From contig CAUYUJ010001714.1 of the NCBI GenBank assembly GCA_963575745.1, positions 271,253 to 335,252 on the forward strand: DNA of 64,000 bases, read 5' to 3'. The notes beneath the pieces are model-generated. The model made no database searches. It had not been told where the DNA came from and was given only the letters and a program-made list of their open reading frames with translations. This stretch comes from Prorocentrum cordatum (lineage: Eukaryota > Sar > Dinophyceae > Prorocentrales > Prorocentraceae). Shown here piece after piece: positions 51,428-61,490 of this stretch; position 1 is the stretch's first letter, and each line of letters opens with the position of its first letter. A program made the translations under genes and the position numbers.

Positions 51428-51610
51428 TACCCAGACTTACTCATACACAGGCTTACCCATACACAGACTTACTCATACTCAGACCTACTCATACTCAGAC
51501 CTATTCATACTCAGACATACTCATACTCAGACCTACTCATACTCAGACCTACTCATACTCAGACTTACTCATGCTGAGACTCACTCATACCCAGACTTAC
51601 TCATACTCAG
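51428..51610 (+). repeat. 16-bp minisatellite CTACTCATACTCAGAC
   Basis: About eleven units with point variants. Confidence 0.9.
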
Positions 51611-51654
51611 GCCTTCTCATTGTCTGACTTACTCAACACACAGCAGATTGTGAG

Positions 51655-52480
51655 AATGTCTCAGGCTGGGCGCTGGTTTCAGCACCCCTGAGGGAAGCCG
51701 CCGAGGGGTATGACACGGTCCCGTTCGCGGCCGTTTTGTGGGGATGTCTCACGCGGTTTGCCTGTTTTCTGTCACAACATCATGTGCTTTCGGAGCAGAT
51801 TTGGAGGATGTCTCGAGCGAGGCGCTCATTTTCACGCCCCTAAGGGGAGCCGCCGAGGGGTATGACACGGTCCCGGTCGCGGCCGTGTCGTGGGGATGTC
51901 TCAAGCGGTTTGCCTGTTTTCTGTCCCAACACCCTTCGCTTTCGGAGCAGATTTGGAGGATGTCTCGAGCGAGGCGCTCATTCTCACGCCTCTAAGGGGA
52001 GCCGCCGAGCGGTATGACACGGTCCCGTTCGCGGCCGTTTTGTGGGGATGTCTCAAGCGGTTTGCCTGTTTTCTGTCACAACATCCTTCGCTTTCGGAGC
52101 AGACTTGGAGGATGTCTCGAGCGAGGCGCTCATTCTCACGCCCCTAAGGCGGGCGGCCGAGGGGTATGACACGGTCCAGTTCGCCGCCGTTTTGTGGGGA
52201 TGTCTCAAGCGGTTTGCCTGTTTTCTGTCCCAACACCCTTCGCTTTCGGAGCAGACTTGGAGGATGCCTCGAGCGAGGCGCTCATTCTCACGCCCCTAAG
52301 GGGGGCGGCCGAGGGGTATGACACGGTCCCGTTCGCGGCCGTTTTGTGGGGATGTCTCAAGCGGTTTGCCTGGTTTCTGTCCCAACATCATTCGCTTTCG
52401 GAGCAGAGTTGCAGGATGTCTCGAGCGAGGCGTTCGTTTTCACCCCCCAGGTGGGCCAGATTTTGAGAATGTCTCGCTCG
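51655..52480 (+). repeat. 152-bp tandem repeat, five full units
   Basis: Units centred on GGGGATGTCTCAAGCGGTTT start at 51736, 51888, 52040, 52192 and 52344. Each carries a second GGATGTCTCGAGCGAGGCGC and an 85-90-codon open frame starting GTG or ATG at the same place. Because 152 is not divisible by three, the frames cannot form one protein. Confidence 0.9.
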
Positions 52481-52554
52481 GTTTACCTGTTTGGGTGGCC
52501 AGACTCGTGGGCACAGGTTCTCCTCAGGATGCCACAGGATGCTCCAACAGGCTC

Positions 52555-52800
52555 CAGGAGGCCCCTGTGGACCACATGAGGTCCCAGGAGGCATCAGGAG
52601 GCAACAGACAGACTCAAGAGGCCACAAGATGTCCCAAGAGACTCCAGGAGGCCCCAGGAAGCTCCAGGAGGCTTCAGGAAGCCACAGGAGGCCCCAGGAG
52701 GCCACAGGAAGCGCCAGGAGACTTCGGAAGGCAACAGGAGGCCCCGAGAGGCCCCAGGAGCAGGAGGCCTCAGAAGGCAACAGGAATGGCTCCAATCCCA
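52555..52800 (+). repeat. CCCCAGGAGGCC minisatellite
   Basis: Variant of the CCCCAAGAGGCC family; a second patch is at 53047-53155. Confidence 0.8.
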
Positions 52801-53049
52801 TGTGTTTTACGTATGCTCCTATAGATGGGGCCTCACCTGGAGCCGAATCCTTGACGTTATACGTATGCTTCTATAGGTTGCCCTTCTCCTGTGAACACAA
52901 TCCTAAACGTTTTACTTATGTTCCTACATGTTGGGCCTCTCCTGGGGCACGAGTCATTGGTGCTTTACGTGTGTTCCTATAGATTGGATCCAATCCGCAA
53001 TGTTTTATGTACGTCGGTTGCTATAAATTGGACCTCTCATGGGGCACGA
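52801..53049 (+). repeat. 53-bp tandem repeat, about five units
   Basis: Unit words TTTTACGTATGTTCCTATAG and GGGCCTCTCCTGGGGCACGA, starting about 52801, 52854, 52907, 52961 and 53005. Confidence 0.75.
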
Positions 53050-53337
53050 AGCCTCCCTGGGAGGTCCCAGGAGGCCCCAGGAGGCCCCAAGAGGCTCCTG
53101 GAGGCCCCAGGAAGCCCCAGTAGGTTTCAGGAGGCCCCAGGAGGCCCCAGGCTCATGCGCAGAGACGCGCTCGTACTACTCAGGCTCATTCACACTCCAA
53201 TTCATTCGCAAGTAGATTCATGACCAGACCGCCACAACTGAAGCCCGTTTATATTCGAAAGCTCTTGCGCCCAGACACTCACGGCGGACAGGTCCATGCG
53301 AATAGATGCACATATAGGGAGCTCCACGCAGTGAATA

Positions 53338-53912
53338 ATTGAAAATCCGTGTTGCGAAACCATGTGTTTTTGTTGACTTTGGACACACGATTTTGAATTC
53401 CTTTCCGAAACCGATGGATTTTGAAGGATTTCGGCATACGCGCGCGACGACGCGCGCGTCTGCACTTCGTCCCATTTTCTTGCAGAGGGTTCTCGCGACG
53501 GCTCACGCGCAAGGGCGTTCGACAGATTTCGGCATGCGCGCGCGAAGCCCGTTTGGTAGCATTTGTTAGAAATCTTGAAAAACCAATGGTTTTCTGAAGA
53601 TTTCGCAAGAGCTCGCGCGTAGGCTTTCTTAGCAAATCAGTGTTGCGAAACCCTGTGGTTTCGTATGTTTTTTGGAAACTCGATTGCGAAATCCTTCCGG
53701 CACCGACGGTTTTTGAAGGATTTCGGCAGGCGCGCGCCACGACGCGCGCGTGCGCACTTCGTCCCGTCTTATGCAAGGGATTCGTGAAGAAGTGTTATGT
53801 TAGAACACAAGATGTCCCCGCGTTCGTTTTTCATTTATAAGGGAACCTCAGGGGGGCCGATACCGGTTCCCCCGGGACATTGTAAGTTCATATTTAGGAT
53901 GGACACGTGGTC
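53338..53912 (+). repeat. Module B2: second copy of the 570-bp block
   Basis: Matches 49765-50335 throughout, ending GGGACATTGTAAGTTCATAT and GGATGGACACGTGG. Confidence 0.9.
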
Positions 53913-53956
53913 CACCTTAAAGGGGGGGCGGCGAACGCGGGGAGGGGTGAATAGAG

Positions 53957-54168
53957 TTTTTCCCCGCATCCAAAGTGGGGTTCTTGTTTTCTCTGCACAC
54001 CCCGCGCAGGAACACTCACCCCACCCCCTCTCCTCTTCTGCCTTCGCACACTCACTCACTCACTCATCATCATCACCACTCACTCACACTCACACTCACT
54101 CACACTCTCTCATCATCAACATCAGCATCATCACTCGCGCTCTCTCACACGCTCAGTCACTCACATAC

Positions 54169-54229
<61 letters not shown>

Positions 54230-54459
54230 TCCCCACATCCTAAGTGGGGTTTTTGTTCCCCACATCCTAAGTGGGGTTCTTGTTTTCTCTGCACACCCTC
54301 CGCGCAGGATCTCCTCCTCCTCCCTCTCCTCTGCTCCTCTTTGCTTCCTCCTCCGCATCATCATAACCATCACCATCACTCCCGACTCATCATCATCATC
54401 ATCACCATCAGCATCACCATCACCATCGCACGATCACTCACCATCATCGGCACCGAACG

Positions 54460-54526
<67 letters not shown>

Positions 54527-54540
54527 CTACTCGCTGACTT
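53957..54540 (+). repeat. Hairpin repeats and (CAT)n arrays
   Basis: TTCCCCRCATCCNAAGTGGGG hairpins at 53957, 54229 and 54255, each leading into TTCTTGTT. CTCACTCACACT words at 54040-54130. CAT arrays at 54165-54228 and 54461-54528. Confidence 0.9.
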
Positions 54541-55918
54541 GAGGCCTGAATATGGAGGAAGTATCAGGCGGGAGCCTCGTCTGTGAGTGAATTGTGAGGA
54601 AGTCTCAGGCGGAAGCCCCCTCCCTAAAGGGCCCGCACTTCATGTTGGTAATCCGAGCGGGTCATCCGAAACGTGTAACTGTCATCACTTTTGGGCTCCT
54701 GAGGCCTGCTTATGGAGGAAGTATCAGGCGGGAGCCTCGTCTGTGAGTGAATTGCGAGGAAGTCTCAGGCGGGAGCCCCCTCCTTATGGGGCCCGCACTT
54801 CATGTTGGTAATCCGAGCGGGTCATCCGCAACGTGTAACTCTCCACACTTTTCGGCTCCTGAGGCTTGCTTCTGGAGGAAGTATCAGGCGGGAGCCTCGT
54901 CTGTGAGTGAATTGCGAGGAAGTCTCAGGCGGGAGCCCCCTCCTTATGGGGCCCGCACTTCATGTTGGTAATCCGAGCGGGTCATCCGAAACGTGTAACT
55001 ATCGCCACTTTTGGGCTCTTGAGGCCTGAATACGGAGGAAGTATCAGGCGGGAGCCTCGTCTGTGAGTGAATTGCGAGGAAGTCTCAGGCGGGAGCCCCC
55101 TCCCTATGGGGCCCGCACTTCATGTTGGTAATCCGAGCGGGTCATCCGAAACGTGTAACTGTCGTCATGTTTGGGCTCTTGAGGCCTGAATATGCAGGAA
55201 GTATCAGGCGGGAGCCTCGTCTGTGAGTGAATTGCGAGGAAGTCTCCGGCGGGAGCCCCCTCCATATGGGGCCCGCAGATCATGTTACGAATCCGAGCGG
55301 GTCATCCGCAACGTGTAACTCTCCTCACTTTTCGGTTCCTGAGGCTTGAATATGAAAGAACTATCGCGCGGGCGCCTCGTCTGTGAGCGAATTGTGAGGA
55401 AGTCTCAGGCGGGAGCCCCCTCCTTATGGGGCCCGCACTTCATGTTGGTAATCCGAGCGGGTCATCCTGAAACTTGTAACTGTCGTCACTTTTGCGCTCC
55501 TGAGGTTTGATTACGGAGGAAGTATCAGGTGGGGCTTTCGTCTGTGAGTGAATTGCGAGGACGTCTCAGGCGGGAGCCCCCTCCCTATGGGGCCCGCAGA
55601 TTATGTTACGCTTCCGAGCGGGTCATCTTGAAACCTGTAACTGTCGTCACTTTTGCGCTCCTGAGGTTTGATTACGGAGGAAATATCAGGCGGGAACCTC
55701 GTCTGTGAGTGAATTGCAAAGAAGTCTCCGGCGGGAGCCCCCTCCCTATGGGGCCCGCACTTCATGTTCGAATCCGAGCGGGTCATCCGCAACGTGCAAC
55801 TGTCGTCACTTTTGGGCTCTTGAGACCTGAATATGGAGGAAGTCTCGAACGGGAGCCTCGTCTGTGAGTGAATTGCGAAGAAGTCTCCGGCGGGAGCCCC
55901 TCCATATGGGGCCCGCTT
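54541..55918 (+). repeat. 160-bp tandem repeat, about 8.6 units
   Basis: Units begin GAGGCCTGAATATGGAGGAA near 54541, 54701, 54861, 55021, 55181, 55341, 55502, 55663 and 55822. Each unit holds two related halves, GGAAGTATCAGGCGGGAGCC and GGAAGTCTCAGGCGGGAGCC, then CATGTTGGTAATCCGAGCGG. Confidence 0.95.
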
Positions 55919-55989
55919 CCCGAGGCGCTGGCCGAGGCGGCAACGGCGCTGAGGAAAATTGATGTGCTTGCCCCGACGAGGGAGAAGGG

Positions 55990-56240
55990 GAGGTGCACAT
56001 AGAGAAAAGGCAGGGGGATGAGGAGGGAAGGGGCCTGGGGGGTGGCAGACGACGAGGAGGAGGTGGCGCGAGAGGAGGAGGGGGAGGAGGAGGAGGAGGA
56101 GGAGGGGGAGGAGGAGGAGGAGGAGGAGGAGGAGGAAGAGGAGGAGGAGGAGGAGGAGGAGGAGAAAGAGGAGAAAGAGGAGGAGGAAGAGAAATAGAAG
56201 GGGGAAGAGAGGGCAGTGCAGGGGGCGAGAGGAGAGGGTG
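55990..56240 (+). repeat. (GGA)n array
   Basis: GAG/GGA triplets with interruptions. Confidence 0.95.
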
Positions 56241-57014
56241 TCCGCCAGGGGGAGGAGGACAGGCCAAAGGGTAAGCTAAACAGATTATCATGTGGGGTCC
56301 TACCGTCGGGGTAATTCTACTTTTAGAGAGGAGAATATAGTTACACATATACATATATATATATATACAAATATGTACAGACATACATACATACATATAA
56401 AAAACAATACTTGCAGCTCGCTGCGCTTCGCTTCAAAATCTTGGCATAGCGCATGGTGGGGGCGATGCGCGGGCCGAAGGCGGTCTTTGTGCTGAACCAA
56501 GAACCGTGGACAGGGCCAAAGAACTGGACGGAAACCGCAAGACACGCCGGCAAATGGAAGACGGGCGCGCGCGCGCGCGCAAGCGCGCGCGAATGGGCGC
56601 GCGCATGCGAGGGCACAGAGGGGCTGGCGTCCACAATTTGCGGCAGGAAGAATTAGCCTGGAAGCCGTCCTAAGATTATTGTGGTATTTCTGTGAAACGT
56701 TTTCGCCCTCGACGCTCCGGGGCGCCGCGATTGCTTCTGAAGGCGCCCAGGGGGATCTTTGGGGAATGCGCGCGCGAGAGATGAGGAAGCAAGTCGGTAA
56801 ATTTCTGTCCACTGGCTCACAGAAAATCAGAAAATGGCCACGACGGCACGGGCAAGCGAGCGCTTCGTGGGCTCGCCGAACAGGCAATCCTACTGGCGGG
56901 GGGAGAGGAGGGATTGGTTGCCGGACGATTAACGCACCGGCACGAGTTCCAGGAAAATGGAAGGCTACCAAGGGCCAGCCGATGCGCGCGAAACGGCGCG
57001 CTTCAGACCTCACG
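56241..57014. other. No gene supported
   Basis: Contains a TA/CA-rich patch (56341-56400) and a GCGCGC tract (56567-56605). A 251-codon minus frame here is low-complexity Arg/Ala/Pro and includes the TA patch, so it is not called. It may be 3' flank of the relic at 57015. Confidence 0.4.
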
Positions 57015-57848
57015 TCAGTCCTTCGCACTCTTGGCGGGCTTCTTCGCGACGGCACCGCCGACGGCGGCCGCCGCCGGGCGCTTCTGGGCGGTCGCGGGGG
57101 CGGCCGGCGACTTCGCGGTCAGGGCGGACTGGGCGGCGCCCACCATGGCCGCGTTTGGCTCGCGCGCGGACCACGCGATGAACTGCGGGCACTTCTTTTG
57201 CAGGTCAGCGGCGCGAGGATATCCTCGGGGATGTTCTTGGCGACGACGAGGCAGAAGTTGTGCAACTCTTCCGCTGCGCGTTCGGCGTCGTCGAGCATCT
57301 CGAAGGGCTGGGAGACCTGCGCGCGGTTCTGGTTGCGAACGCTGGAGACGGTGAAACCGCCGTGGTTCTCCGTCGGTGGCGCGCGACGAGATCGGTTTCG
57401 ATGTAGCTGTGCACGAGTAGGTCTGCGGCGGCCTGCAGCGCGCGCTTCTGCGCGTTGGCCGATGCGCGGGCGGACTGGCCGAATGCCGCGCGCACGCGGG
57501 CCGAGCTCCAATTCGGGCTGCCCCTGCTGAACGCCCTGGCGAAGACGCACTGCGCGGACTGGACGCCAGGGGGGGCCTCGTTCAAGCCGTGGACGGCGAC
57601 GGCGTCTCTCCACATCGCGGCGAGGCCGCGGGCCATGCGCTCTCCGCAGAAACGCAGGCCCGCGCCGTCGGCAATGGTGGCGTGGACCGAGTTGGCTTGC
57701 ATCTTGCTGACGTCATGGCGCTCGATGTGGATGTGTTCCGCGCAACGCGACACGAACTCGCAGCCCCCCCTGGGTCTGCCGCCTTCGCGGCCGCCGCGGT
57801 CTGCTCCAGGGCGCACTCGCACGTAGCGTTCGAGCTTTTGGGGGCCAT
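57015..57848 (-). pseudogene. Frameshifted unknown protein relic, about 275 codons
   Basis: ATG at 57848-57846 opens MAPKSSNATCECALEQTAAA. After a shift a second frame reads CEFVSRCAEHIHIERHDVSK, GERMARGLAAMWRDAVAVHG, ANAQKRALQAAADLLVHSYI. A third gives TENHGGFTVSSVRNQNRAQV, PFEMLDDAERAAEELHNFCL. A fourth gives AADLQKKCPQFIAWSAREPN and an Ala/Lys tail VAKKPAKSAKD before TGA at 57017-57015. Each junction is a one- or two-base shift with no room for an intron. It is either a decayed retrocopy or a gene with assembly indels. The Lys/Ala tail recalls nucleic-acid-binding proteins; no family is recognised. Confidence 0.5.
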
Positions 57849-59981
57849 GGCGAGCTGGGACGCGCGGCGGGGAAGCTGCCGGATGGGCGGTCGAGCGCTT
57901 GCGAGCGCAAAGCTACCTGAGGAGGGTCGGGCCAGGCGCTGCGAAGGTGTCGGGGCTTTGGGGCGCGCACGCTTGGGGGTGCCCAGATGCCCGGCGAAAC
58001 TGTGACCACGTTTTGTCAGCGGGCGGCGGGGCGGCTGTTACTGGCCCGGAAGCTGCCCGAAAATGTCTGCGGCATTGCGCGCGCACAAAGAGCCGCCGCG
58101 ACCCTCGCGCAATGCGCCGCGCTGCGCCCGCATCATTGGGAGCGCACTATCGGGCGCGGGCAGGATCGCTCAGACACGGAACCGACTCGCGGACCACGCG
58201 CAACTTCGGGCTCGAGAAAATTGGGACCCAAATCCAAACCTTGCGCCTCATAGAATCCACCCGGAAGCTGTCTTTAGAATCGCCGTCTTTGTTGTCGGCC
58301 CCGAGCTTTCTTTGGGCGGGCACGGGGGGGGCGATAATTGGCTGGGGGTCTGACCAGAAAGTGCTTCGTGGAATGGCAAGCACACATAGTGCGACGATCA
58401 ACGTCGCTCCTCGCGCCGGCGGGGGCATGGGAGGACAGCGCCTGACAGGGGCGCGCGCGAAGCCCCGCGGGTCCGATTGGGCTGGGAACCTGCGCCCACG
58501 CGATGCGGCCGAGAGAATTTCCCCGGAAGCTGCCCCGAGAATTGCCCTGCCTGCGCTGGCCCCGTTCTCGGCGGCCCCGGAGGTTGCTCGCTGCCACGAG
58601 GGCCGCCCGCGGGATGCCCATCGGCAAAAAAGCCTATGATTACCCACGCCGTTGCGTCGGATATTCGGCGCGCAAAACCTGCGGCAGACGCGCCAAGCGC
58701 GTCTGAGATGGCCGTGCGCGCAGCTAGGCACGCCCGATTGGACTGGGTTGGTCGCCGTGGAATCTGGCGGGCGGGGTTCGCCCGGGAATTCCCGAGAAGC
58801 GATTTCCACGTCGTCGGCACCAGGCAGGCCCCGATGGCCCAGCAGAACGCTGATTGCGCCGGAACCTGTCCTGAAAATGCAATGTTACATGTCTGCTGAC
58901 CCTCCTCCTGCTCGCGCCCCCACCCTGCTCCGCCTCCCCTCCTTTTCCCCCTCCTTCTCCTCGCGCGCGGCGGGTTTGCACCACGCGCGGCTGAGATGGC
59001 CGCGCACGCAGCCAGGCGCGCCCCATTGGACCGGGCTGGTTGCTATAGAATCTGGCGGGGGGGGTCGCCTGGAAACGATTCCACGTCGTCGGCGCACGGT
59101 TGGTCCGCAGCGTCATGGAAGGCGTTGGTTGCGCAGGGAACTGTCCTGAAAATCCTGCGCTCTCTTTCTGCTGTCCCTCTTGCTCCCGTTCCTACCCTTT
59201 CCGCCCCCCCCTCTCATCCCCCCCCCTCTCCTCGTGCGCGACAGAATCGCGCATCTGTCTGGCGGCGTCTCCGTCTCTCGGGCACGCCCACGCCGCGCAG
59301 GGGCTGCGCTTAGATGACCTCGGCGACTTCGCGCCGGGCCAAGCGCGCCCAGAGAGCGCGACGCCCTGCAAAGCACAGCGCGCGCAATGACAGCACGAAG
59401 CCGCCTCGGAGATCGCCCTGCCAGCGCGAGGCGCGGGCGCGCTTCCGCGATCGAGACCCGACCTCGCAAACCATTCTCTCCTCGGCGGAGCCGCAGCTAC
59501 GCAGGCGAGCCATGCCGAGCACTTCGGCCGCCCGCTTGCCTGTCGGCCCCCATGGGGGGCGCCATCTCTGCGAACATGGCATCGCGCACCAATGCGCCCC
59601 GCCTGACAAGTGTGTTCTGCACGATGGGGATGGCTTCTTATGCTTCTTGAGCCCAGTGGGAAATCCGCGCAGCCCGAACAGGGCGCGCGTCCCAGGGCCA
59701 GGATATTGCTGCCTCCTCTCGCACAACCGCGCAATGATGGACGCGCCTGGCAGCTTGCACGCGAAAGCGTTGCGGCGAAACGCATAGAGAACTTGCTCGG
59801 CGACAAACGGGCCTACATTGAATGGGGGGGGGATCCGCGGCCCGCCCGCGCAGGCCCCCGGGCCGGCGCCCCGGCAACTAATGAAAACAGGAACCGCGCC
59901 CGGCAGCGCGTAGCTTTTGCAAGAACATCGGGGGACTGGCCATCGGGCCTCGTGGGATGGTCGCCATAGCGAGCGGGCGAA
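57849..59981. other. No gene seen; degenerate 220-330 bp repeat
   Basis: CCGGAAGCTGYCCYGAAAAT recurs near 58040, 58260, 58524, 58858 and 59133. Around the last two, 180 bp is duplicated (58704-58886 and 58988-59152: GAGATGGCCGYGCRCGCAGC, GGAATCTGGCGGG). Overlapping frames on both strands are GC-rich background. Confidence 0.55.
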
Positions 59982-60803
59982 TCACGGAAACATCAGCGCG
60001 AGACGACCCAGGGGCGGGACGCGTTGGCGGCAGCCTTTCGCACGCGATGTCAGAGGGCGCCATACAGGGCAGCAATTGGCGCAGCCGCTCTGAGCGAGGA
60101 AGAACAAGGACAAACTTGCGAAGGATGTGGACGCCGTCCAGGACAAGCCGTTGGACTCGCTTCCACCCACCTCGGCGTCGAATTCCAAGCCTGATGCACT
60201 GGACACGAGGATGTGCCATCGGAGTCCCATCGGCAAAAGATCCGATGTTGTACCCAGTCCGGCGGCCTTCAGCATCATGTATAAATCAATCGCATCAGAT
60301 GCGAGCACGGCGGCGATTAATGCATCTGGCAGGCTCTGCGCAGACAGGTAAAACGAAAAGCGCTGCCGGAACCATCGCACCAACCGTGGAAGTTTCAACT
60401 GGCGCGGCTGCGTTTGTACATAAGCGTGCGCTAGCAGAAACACTGCGAAGAAGGACATGTTGTTCAGCCATACCTTGCAAACAAATGTGTTCAGCAGAAC
60501 TTGCGCGTGCGACGTAGCCGCGCCGGTGGCGATGTCGAGGAGGATGTTTGTATAATCGAAAGCCGACGCATAATTGTTCAAGCCGTAGTTGTGGATGTCA
60601 AGAAGGCCTTTCGTGCTTCGGCGCACGAAATCAGCAGGCGACTCGAAAGCGCGGCCTTGGCCGCGCACCTGGGGGCGCGGACCCGACTGCGGCCCGCGCG
60701 AGACGGCAAAAGTGCCGCAAATCGGCTGCAGGCTTGCAGCGCGCAGCAGAATGGAAATACTTGGGATGTCGCTCCAAAGTTGCACTAGGTTTACCCATCG
60801 CAC
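59982..60803 (-). CDS. Possible coding exon, hydrophobic unknown protein
   Basis: 273 open minus codons. The central part (about 60680-60150) looks like protein: FESPADFVRRSTKGLLDIHN, YGLNNYASAFDYTNILLDIA, VLLNTFVCKVWLNNMSFFAV, FLLAHAYVQTQPRQLKLPRL, LSAQSLPDALIAAVLASDAI. One or two membrane-spanning stretches are plausible (SFFAVFLLA and the ALIAAVLA region). Both ends read as low-complexity Arg/Ser, suggesting exon edges or frame loss. No family recognised. Confidence 0.35.
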   Translation of the reverse strand: MRWVNLVQLWSDIPSISILLRAASLQPICGTFAVSRGPQSGPRPQVRGQGRAFESPADFVRRSTKGLLDIHNYGLNNYASAFDYTNILLDIATGAATSHAQVLLNTFVCKVWLNNMSFFAVFLLAHAYVQTQPRQLKLPRLVRWFRQRFSFYLSAQSLPDALIAAVLASDAIDLYMMLKAAGLGTTSDLLPMGLRWHILVSSASGLEFDAEVGGSESNGLSWTASTSFASLSLFFLAQSGCANCCPVWRPLTSRAKGCRQRVPPLGRLALMFP

Positions 60804-61169
60804 ATTGTCTAAACAGTTCGAATGGGGTTGGGGGTCCCAACCAACAGCTTCGCCTTAGGCGAAGCCCAGCTCCCGCTCTGTTGCACCGTAGCAAGGATAG
60901 CCCCAGTAGTAGGGGGCGAGCCATCTCAAGCAGCATTTTGGCATCGATGGCAAATAGCACACCGCTGAGGTGTAGTCAGATCTGGGCGGCCGACCGCTTG
61001 AGCCACGCGGCCGCGGGCACGCGTTCGCTTCCACCCCCGACGTGCCCCAGCTCACCGCCGCCCCTATACAGCAGGCACAGCAGCTACCATCTCCAAAAGG
61101 ATAGCAAAAGCGCGGGGCCGCAAGGAAGGTGGACCCGCACGCAAGTTGCCTCACCTGCACTATTCTGAC
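60804..61169. other. No gene supported
   Basis: Lies between the 3' end of Copia-3 RNase H and the possible exon. A 122-codon minus frame starting inside the RNase H tail has no recognisable content. Confidence 0.4.
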
Positions 61170-61174
61170 ATAAA

Positions 61175-61490
61175 GATACTCCTCAGGCGGCAGCCCGATG
61201 GGGAGCACGACTCTGTAACTCATGTTTGAAGGTCTGTATACCTCCCATGACGTGTAGGAGCATCTCTCTGTCGATGCTCCCCTTGGTGTGACCGTCCGCA
61301 GTCATATCGCGGGTGTCGCGCCACTGAATACTGTGCACGATTCCGCGCTCCATCATCTGTCGCGTCCAACTGATGTGTCCTCAAAGGGTGCACTCAGTCG
61401 GCTTCTTCATGGACTTTGCTTGACAAGGATTAGAAACAGACTCAGCACCAATGACCAAAGTGACCTTGATGCTCAGGCCACCCAACTCAA
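61175..61490 (-). pseudogene. Copia-3 RNase H C-terminus
   Basis: The minus frames give TLRELHAGPLTPTQLRDVLE, LVIGAESVSNPCQAK and KGSIDREMLLHVMGG. The order ...DAESL...ADG.TKG...L matches the end of Copia RNase H. A stop after KPTECTL at 61381 separates the last piece. The Asp expected in the TDA.S motif reads GAES here. Confidence 0.6.

Noticed and set aside
51655-55918. Tandem arrays considered as CRISPR
   Set aside because: Units are contiguous and far longer than CRISPR repeats, with no unique spacers and a eukaryotic context.
60997-61005. Third TGGCTCAAG nonamer on the minus strand
   Set aside because: Upstream bases do not match the leader and no start codon or gene follows convincingly.
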